Shown one piece after another: positions 56,750-64,000 of a stretch of DNA of 64,000 nt. This stretch comes from Phoronis australis (Eukaryota > Phoronida > Phoronidae): the NCBI GenBank assembly GCA_002633005.1, contig NMRA01000506.1, forward strand, positions 222,276 through 286,275, in the 5' to 3' direction. Position 1 is the first letter of the stretch, and every line of letters begins with the position of its first letter. The notes under the pieces were generated by a model, which worked only from the letters and a program-made list of their open reading frames with translations, had not been told where the DNA came from and ran no database searches. The position numbers were made by a program, and so were the translations under genes.

Positions 56750-58590
56750 AAAACGCCCGGGCGTGTCATATACCTTTTTTCATATAGCACACATTCCATA
56801 TGAAGGAAAGTGCAGTAAGTGACTAAGCTAAAAGCTTGATATACGATGTAATGAAATACCAGTTCCCGGCCTGTACCGCTTGAGACTGACCCGCCCCTAT
56901 TCCCATAATTGTTTCTTTCCGTAGTTTCGCTGTCGCCTATTATTCGCCGGGTTGAAATTGCTTTCATTAAAATAATAGCGCGCGAAACTTTTTAATCTGT
57001 TTTTCATAAGTACAACTTGGAAGGAATCGGCAAATTTGACAACAAGTGTTGTAATTACTAGTTTACACAGCAGTGTTTCTCTTGCGCCACTGATATGGGT
57101 ACTGACAAGTTTGAAGAGACCGATCTTCGGCAATCATCATGGGGGTGCCCACTGCGACTGAAGCAATAACTGTAGTGTTGTGAAGCAGATTTTTTGGGAC
57201 ATATCATCAAATATATAGCGAAGCATGGTTCAACGAATGAGTGCTATTCATGTTAGAGTTGAAACTGCCGTGGAATGACTGCTGTGCTTGGATTTGGAAT
57301 TCCGCTTATCTCATCCCAGATCACGCGTACTGCGTGAACTTGGAATTATTCAATAAACAGGTTTATTTTTTGTTTTTAATTGTAAAGAATTTTTTTTATC
57401 GGCCCCAATATCACCAATTTTCTCCTTTTCCGTGACTTTTGTAACATAATCGGAGGAATGTGTGAATGGCTAATCAATTATGGTGACTAAGAATCACTAA
57501 GATCCCCGGCAATAGTTGAAAACACTCAAAACATGAGTAAAGGTTTGGTTCAAATTGACATTGTTGACATTTACTCATTAACGTGTTATTTTCTTTAGTG
57601 AAGTGCAATTTTTTCAAAGTGAACGGGATTATTCGAGTAAACTTGCCTTTTTCCGAGGGAATTCTAAATTCGCCCATAAGCGATGTTGATGCACTCAAGT
57701 TCAGCCGGTCAAACAGAGCAAAATGACCAGCCTCTTCACTAGTAGATGTCGCTACCAACCAACTTATGTTCTTTGCTTCTTGGGGATAAAAATTAGATGT
57801 GATTTGTTGATTTTGTGTTTTGTTTAGTTATGAACCAAAATAATTATCGGAACGTTTAAATTGTGTCTAGTTGATATCTAAACTCTTTCACAAGGCTTGC
57901 AACTAAAAACAGCAAGAACGCAGTGGTGTAGACAGTCAACTGCCTTGCAGCTGGCATCACGGGTGGCCGGCGACACGTTCTCTGTAAAGTCAGCGTCGCT
58001 GTCACTGTCACCATACAAGAGAGCAGACTGAGCAGGTTAGCTGCTGCCGTGCCGTCAGCACGCTTCAGAGTAGCAGTCGACTCGAATCAATACCTACCCA
58101 GATCAGTGAGTGAGCCAGCTGGTGGTGAAGTGTATTTAACTGATCTGATACAGTTTAAAAAAATAAATGCGCAAACTTACATTAATTCCTTAGCTTTTAA
58201 TTAGTATACACTACAGACTACATACTAGAAAACTACTAGTGACCAGGGTTTCAAAAGAGCTAGCAGTTCGTTATCACACGAGATCAGAGTCTATAAGTTG
58301 GCTTTTCACGGTGTGTCATTTTATGTGCCGAACATGGTCCTGTCATTTCATTACTTTGCCAGAAATCACTTCCCATGGTGGTCTAAATCAAAAGTTGAGT
58401 TGGAAAGTAAGTGTGTGCACAGTTGACCTTCATTTTTCTCTCATCTCACTGAAGTTGTAATATCGATTTCATTCAAATACAACACCCCTAAATGGCCCTA
58501 ATATCAGTTTGTATTGTTTTTCAGGTGGATTAGTAAAAGGCTTGGACACTTTCAGTGAATTGCCAACTCTAGAAAATAATGCACTGATGA
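56750..58590. other. Intergenic stretch before the carboxypeptidase
   Basis: No supported exon. A modestly CG-richer patch at about 57950-58060 (CGGCGACACG, CAGCGTCGCTGTC) could hold the start site of the downstream carboxypeptidase. An acceptor TTTTTCAG at 58517-58524 suggests that the first coding exon of that gene has a spliced 5' UTR. Confidence 0.4.
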
Positions 58591-58593
58591 CGC

Positions 58594-61500
58594 ATGACTA
58601 GAATGGGTGTTGTCGGGGTGAACATTTGTCTTGCTGCAGTCCTGTATGGTGCTGCTATGACTTTGGCTGCTGATGTAAAGCCAAGGATTGAGAAATATAT
58701 CCCTGACTACAACATATATCATAACCTCACTGCCATAAACACTCATCTGATGAAACTAGCCAGAGAAAATCCACGGTATTTAAAATTAGATGCAACAAAA
58801 TACTCTTCTAAAGAGGGACGATCACAACCGTTGTTATTGCTCACAGACATCAGTGTCAAGTCATCGAAAATCAATGTGCTATTCTCTTATGGTGAACATT
58901 CCAGGGAGTTTTTCCCTGTCGAGTCTATGTTCCAGTTGATTGAAACGCTATTGGCTGGCGTCCACAGTGGTGATTTCCATTCAGCTAAGTTATTGTCAAG
59001 ATTTAATGTTTATATTAGCGCAATGCTTAATCCCGATGGAAGGGCACACGTTGAAAAGACCAAGAATTACTGTTGGCGAGGTACGAGTGCTGGTGTGGAC
59101 TTGAACAGGAATTTTGACTGGCGATACGGTGGAAAGGGAAGTTCTGGAAACCGAAATGACGAGGAGTATCGGGGTACTGCTGTGTTTTCTGGTATGTCCC
59201 TTAACCTTGTGTTCATTCGTTCTTGCAGCTGTATGAACAGCATAATATATTATGTACATGCAGTACACACTAACAATATAATATATTAAGTACAGTACAC
59301 ACCAACAGTATAATATATTATGTACAGTGCACACCAACAATATAACGTATTATTTAAAGTACACAAACAGTATAATATATTATGTACAGTACACACCAAC
59401 AGTATTCTAACAGAAAAGGACCCAGAATTTCTCGTCATGGCAGCTGAGCGGAAGCTAAATTCATCATCAGAGTAGTCTTCTCTCATGACCATGATTGAAG
59501 AGAAATTAAGAGCGAAGTTATTAAGGTGGCTAATACATTCTGTAAATGAAATGTTGCCTCCACAATAGATATCAGTCATTTTTGCTGTTCACAAAATTAC
59601 CATGTCGAGAAAGCGGCATTTTGTCAGAATACCTTTGTCTTGTACTGTATGCAGCACCACGCTGTTTAAGGGATTTTCATAACAATAATGTTGAAATAAT
59701 ACTGATCATAAAAGTAAAGGATCAACATAGTTGCTTTTACTGGAAAACTGTAGGACAATCCCATGTGGGCATCTGGTGTCATTGTTCTATATCTTCTTCA
59801 ACAGTTTGTTACTGAAGGATGACGTTGCTTTTAAACAAGAACGTCTCACTTAATGTCTTGCTCATGCTTAGTTGTTTGTTAATATTCATTTTGCTTCATG
59901 TGACAAACGACAATTCCAATTGAAGATTTTAAATATAATTTGTTTCAGAGAAGGAGACGCAGCTGTTGAGACAGTTGACAGAGGATAAATCGTTCACAGC
60001 CTTTATATCATTCCACTCAGGCATCAAGCAGATCTATCTGCCGTACTCAGGTGCGATTCATACCAATTTTCTTGCTTGCTCAAATCCATGCTAGCCATCC
60101 CTCCCTATGTAGGTGAGAGGTTCCCAATTTACTGCCATTTTAGCAATTCCCCCCGCCATATGAAAAATGGTCAAATCCTGATTTTTTCAAATTTGTCCAA
60201 AAAATCACCTTTTTATGCACCCACATATTTATATTTCATAAATAATAGCATTTCTTCTAGTTTGAATACAAATAAAAAGTTATTTTAATTTACAGAAACG
60301 GCATCTTTAGACTGGCGAGAACACTTGCCAATATACATGACTAACCTCACAAGTGTTTTTATTTATTCAAGTTCCTAGTGATTTGAAATGAACTTCGGAA
60401 TCCACTCTTGCGTTTCCTGGGTAGCAAGATTGTGTGCTCGGGAAACTGGTGCCAGGTTTTAACCAAGGGCTAATCTCCTGTATCTTGATTTTGAAAGGTT
60501 GGCAAGTATGCAGTTGTTATTCATGTTCTGAAATTTTCGTTCCCAACTTGTGGTTAAATTCAGAGCAGGAAGTGTTCAAATTACTGTTCACGAATGAACA
60601 TGACTACCTAGCTGGAGAGTAAATGATACCTTCGTCCATAAGTTGAACAGGTTAGGCTTATCATCAGTCGAGAGTGTTTAAATCGAAAACGGGTTCTGGC
60701 TTGCAAAAAATGACATTAGTTGATTAATTAGAGGAAGGTATATTTCCTATTCCAGATTCCACTTCTAAGAAGTTGAAAGAAAAACCAGCCAACTACTTGA
60801 ACATGACAGAACTGGCTAAAGAAATGGCTGCCTCAAGTAAGCCATCATTCAAGTATGGCGTTGCCTGGCAACTCAATGAATACACTGCTGATGGTACCAT
60901 ATTTGACTACATGGCCGGAGTGAGAAAGGTAATGCCAAGTTAGAAACCGAACCACAAAATTTGGGAAGCATTTTCAGGAAATCTTAATTCAAAAATTGCA
61001 AATTTTCTTGTGAAATGCCATCTTTGTTTTCCCGAATGTCAATACAATGTGCCAAAACCTTTTGCAGTTAAATTTTCTGTATTCCTGCCTTACACTAATT
61101 CTCCACTTTTAATATTTTCCACAAAGTTACTTCAAAGTTACTTTGAGCAAATGCCTGAGGGTCACAGGACACTAGTCTAGGTCACGCCTTTCACCTCATG
61201 TTTGCAACAGCATGAGATATCCCATATCAATGGATGAATGAAATGGTTAATTAAGTCAGGGATAAAGTATTATTTTTCCCGAATTTTGTGTATGCTAAGT
61301 TAGTGGAGAGTTACCATAGTCATTACATCTGATATTGTGGTACTGTCACATGATCTGATTCTTTGATTGGTGACGAAAGCTGTGGAGTACATGCCTTCAG
61401 GAGAATAATTAACTTTTGATTAGACCACTTAATGATATAAAGGATATAAAGCTAATTTTAACTTTTTCCTTATTGTGATTTCTGCGTTTTAAAAGAACTG

Positions 61501-62783
61501 ACAGTCCATTCTTGATCAAGACCAAGCTCAATGTGTTGGCTTGTGACAGCGAGTCAGTTTATTTGCTGCTCCTGGTTTTGAGCAATTACAAACTGTCAGT
61601 TCTTCACAGGCCTGGAGATCACTTCTAATCTGATTATGACTCAAGTGTGAGTTGAGTCTAGTGTTAATGTGAGTTGAGTCTAGTGTTAATGTGAGTTGAG
61701 TATAGTATTAATGTGAGTACAAGTCTAGTGTTAATCTGAGTACAAGTCTAGTGTTAATATGAGTACAAGTCTAGTGTTAATCTGAGTACAAGTCTAGTGT
61801 TAATCTGAGTACAAGTCTAGTGTTAACATGAGTACAAGTCTAGTGTTAATCTAAGTACAAGTCTAGTGTTAATCTGAGTACAAGTCTAGTGTTAATATGA
61901 GTACAAGTCTAGTGTTAATCTGAGTACAAGTCTAGTGTTAATATGAGTACAAGTATAGTGTTAATCTGAGTACAAGTCTAGTGTTAATATGAGTACGGTA
62001 AAGTCGCGTGATTTTCGGACGGCCCGCCATTTTCGACCAAGAATAAATATTTCCGAAATGAGTTTTTCATGGTCCACGAAATTCGTACAAGGTCCAAAAA
62101 CTGTTTTTCAATGATCCTCGAATTTCGGACAATGTCATAAACGTCGGATTTTTGTCCCGCGACTTTCGGACAAGGAAAATTTTAGAAACGCTAATTTAGG
62201 ATCGACGCAACTCCCGTGTCACTAAAGCGTTCAACGGATGATTACTACTCGATAAGGCTTGAATCTGAGNAAATCACGCGACTTTACCGTACAAGTATAG
62301 TGTTAAAGTGGCAAGTTATCTAAATGAAAAGTTAGGTTTTTGACATATGGGGGTTATGGTAATTGTTGGATATATTAACGTGCCTGAATTTTTAGAACCA
62401 CTGAATAACGGACATCAAACTGGTTCTCGAAATATGGGCACGTTATATCTGACTATTGCTGGTGGTTATACCACCTTTAAAAAGAATTGAAATGTGACCT
62501 GATTCCCATCCTCTTTGGATAAAATTTTACTTTAACAAACTTGTAGTCACTGGCAGAGTACAGTGGAACAATAATTATCAATCCAGATGTGTTCTGTTTG
62601 GCCTTCTATCAAATGTCAATGTCTCCTTTCATCTGTGTTACAAATGAAGGGTTAATTACACTGGCTTGCGGTGTTTTTTGTTTACAGGTACCATTTTCAT
62701 ACGCCATAGAGCTGTGGGGCGTGGGTGACTATAAAGGGGCACAGTGCTTCGATTTGTTTAATCCTCAGAGTAAGAATCTTAAG
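58594..62783 (+). CDS. Secreted M14 metallocarboxypeptidase, 3' incomplete
   Basis: Four exons are visible: 58594-59191, 59949-60050, 60756-60928 and 62688-62783 (phases 1, 1 and 0), giving 323 residues before the frame leaves through a donor (AAG|GTATGA). M14 enzymes cleave C-terminal residues using one zinc ion. The N-terminus is a signal peptide (VNICLAAVLYGAAMTLA). Zinc ligands are His102 and Glu105 (GEHSREF) and His222 (SFHSG). Substrate-binding Asn171-Arg172 lie in VDLNRNFDW, with the usual LNPDG before them (145-149). The catalytic Glu299 is in FSYAIELWG. All key residues are present, so it should be active. The GTIFDYMAG and QCFDLFNP segments resemble a plant- and invertebrate-type M14 subgroup more than pancreatic CPA/CPB. 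There is no separate activation propeptide. Remaining exons lie to the right of 62783 and were not found before 64000. Confidence 0.9.
59237..59412. repeat. About 37-bp tandem repeat from a MITE end
   Basis: Roughly four units around GTACAGTACACACCAACAGT then ATAATATATTAT. The unit contains the TACAGTACAC-CCAACAGTAT terminus of the adjacent Tc1-like MITE (59385-59649). The array begins about 45 bp after the donor of carboxypeptidase exon 1. Confidence 0.8.
59385..59649. mobile_element. Tc1-like MITE, complete
   Basis: Terminal inverted repeats TACAGTACACACCAACAGTA (left) and TACAGTACAAGACAAAGGTA (right, minus strand), both followed by TTCT-ACA. They are bounded by TA on each side, as in Tc1/mariner insertions. 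Length is about 265 bp and there is no transposase, so it is non-autonomous. Confidence 0.75.
61493..61606. mobile_element. MITE, AACTGACAG ends, copy 2
   Basis: Inverted ends AAGAACTGACAGTCC and AACTGTCAGTTCTT enclose about 114 bp. Its partner is at 46065-46181. It lies in carboxypeptidase intron 3. Confidence 0.7.
61647..62305. repeat. 22-23 bp minisatellite, split by a MITE
   Basis: About 15 units of a sequence like TGAGTACAAGTCTAGTGTTAAT run from 61647 to 61995, starting with a GTGAGTTGAGTCTAGTGTTA variant. One last unit (ACAAGTATAGTGTTAAAG) follows the MITE at 62290. The array lies in carboxypeptidase intron 3. Confidence 0.95.
61996..62289. mobile_element. MITE inside the minisatellite, TA target site
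   Basis: A 294-bp element with near-perfect ends CGGTAAAGTCGCGTGATTT at both termini, flanked by TA on each side. Removing it restores the repeat unit GAGTACAAG. The interior has CCGCCATTTTCGACCAAGAA and repeated TTCGGACA words. One unresolved base lies at 62270. Confidence 0.9.
62352..62460. mobile_element. Palindromic MITE, second copy
   Basis: The left arm TATTAACGTGCCTGAATTTT pairs imperfectly with the right arm AACTGGTTCTCGAAATATGG then GCACGTTATAT. Its partner is at 29907-30014. It lies about 60 bp after the split minisatellite. Confidence 0.7.
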
Positions 62784-64000
62784 GTATGACCAGTTATTTT
62801 TCCTCATGCTATGAAAGTACCCAGTCACGGTATTCATTTCATAAATCCTAGACAGTGTTTCACTGAAACATGTTTTTATGTACCCAAATATTCATATGTG
62901 GCGTCCGCGGATGTATCTCCTAAACCTCTTGCAGGATCGTATTGAAATTTGGCAAGTGTGTTCGTATGAAGTTGACAACAGAGGGCAACGAGTTTCGGAC
63001 CGACTCGAATACGACTGTGCCCCCTAGTGGCAATTTTAGTTTTTTACGTTTGCCTCAGTATCTTCAAAGGTCCTCTATCGATTTTCATGAAATTTGGCAC
63101 ATAGGCATCTATTAATGAGGTGACGCAATCCTCTCATTTTCGGATGGATTCGAGGCATTTTGCGCCATCTAGTGACCATTTCGATAATACAAAGAAACAA
63201 CCCTAAAAGCACAAAATTTGCGATGCATTCGTGGGCGCATTTCAACGGTCTGCGTTGCTCTTGTTAATTTTGATAACATTTGCTTTTAGTGAATACCTGT
63301 GACATATCTGCATGGTATAATTTACTGATTGGTGATCTCAGAGGATAACAAAAAACTAAATTTATTAAAGCTTCACAAGCATTGTAATTTTTGTATGCAA
63401 TTTGGGAGGTTTCATCTACAGTGCTGCTGTCATTTTTAGATGCATCGTGGGACGGTTGTTGGCTGACATCACAGATAACTTTGTGGCATGTAAATAATAT
63501 GACAAAAAAATACAGCTGGTCACTTGAGGGATATAAGGGCACTAGAATTGAAAACACGGATTCACTGCAATGTGCCGTTACAAGTTAAAATCTCATTAAA
63601 ACCGTGAATATTCAAATTTGTATCAAGCGCCACTGCGTGACTTGCTGGAGAACTGTGTGTACAAGTATATAATCAGAAAAAGAAAAAATTGTAAATAAAT
63701 TGTGGTTTTAAAGAAAACACCACAAGTGATATGCTTAATAACAAGTGCTTACATATAACAACCTAATAATTCCACATAGTACACAATTGTTATTTGATAG
63801 TGGATTAAACAAATAATGAAATCTATGCCTTCTTTTATTAGGGTAATGATGAAATATTACCATACTCATTTACATAAAAATAGTCTTGCAAAAGGAGACT
63901 TTCACGAGATTGTAATGGTAACTGGTTCTTGCATGGTTTCCGGCACACCGGAAAACCTGGAGCTGTTTGTAAACTAGTGCTTCATTTGCATATTTACAAT
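62784..64000. other. Carboxypeptidase intron or right flank
   Basis: Probably the next intron of the carboxypeptidase; no further exon was recognised. Two diverged blocks at about 62912-63022 and 63060-63178 share AT-TATCTCCTAAA/ATCTTCAAAGG, GAAATTTGGCA and GCC-TCTAGTG-C, suggesting an old direct duplication. The last 170 bp are the inverted partner of 50098-50268. Confidence 0.45.
63831..64000 (-). repeat. Dispersed repeat, partner of 50098-50268
   Basis: Minus-oriented copy, starting (on minus) ATTGTAAATATGCAAATGAA at the very edge of the window and running to CATCATTACCCTAATAAAAG. It may continue beyond 64000. Confidence 0.8.

Overview
The window is a piece of an intron-rich animal genome, not a prokaryote. 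Genes are split by GT-AG introns, the bases are AT-rich, and there are two runs of Ns (41594-41940 and 56481-56747) plus single Ns at 16028, 24001 and 62270, as in a draft scaffold. The gene set (AVEN, STYX, TPGS2) and the very high density of small inverted-repeat transposons fit a non-vertebrate metazoan. A marine invertebrate deuterostome such as a hemichordate or its relatives is my guess; the sequence does not prove it.

Four genes could be rebuilt exon by exon, with matching splice phases. AVEN lies on + at 19082-25284 (4 exons, 367 aa). STYX lies on - at 27607-37536 (9 exons, 214 aa) and converges on AVEN. TPGS2 lies on + at 37985-50710 (8 exons, 299 aa), head to head with STYX across a 448-bp spacer that holds an exact CTCF consensus match. 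A secreted M14 metallocarboxypeptidase lies on + from 58594 and runs off the right edge, with exons visible to 62783.

Partial or unassigned coding pieces are: a leucine-rich-repeat C-terminal domain exon (17130-17400, -) and a transmembrane exon (13708-13933, -) that may belong to one receptor gene; an acidic, internally repeated protein broken by one frame change and the second N gap (54937-56480, -); a signal-peptide-like first exon inside TPGS2 intron 1 (40807-41037, +); and a possible terminal exon near 2900.

The rest is mostly mobile-element debris. It includes a decayed L1/Tx1-like LINE reverse transcriptase (about 11150-12900), several MITE families (GGTAAAGTC type, Tc1-like CAGTACA type, AACTGACAG type, TGCCTGA/AACCAGTTT palindromes, and an 800-bp AAGTCGTGA type), tRNA-derived SINEs, and minisatellites with units of 22-23, 31, about 37 and 47 bp. 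Several minisatellites appear to have grown out of transposon sequence, and one array carries a MITE insertion with a visible TA target duplication.

The three housekeeping-type genes form the layout AVEN> <STYX TPGS2>. No operon-like or defence system was seen. Statements about human proteins rest on recalled family knowledge; no search was run.
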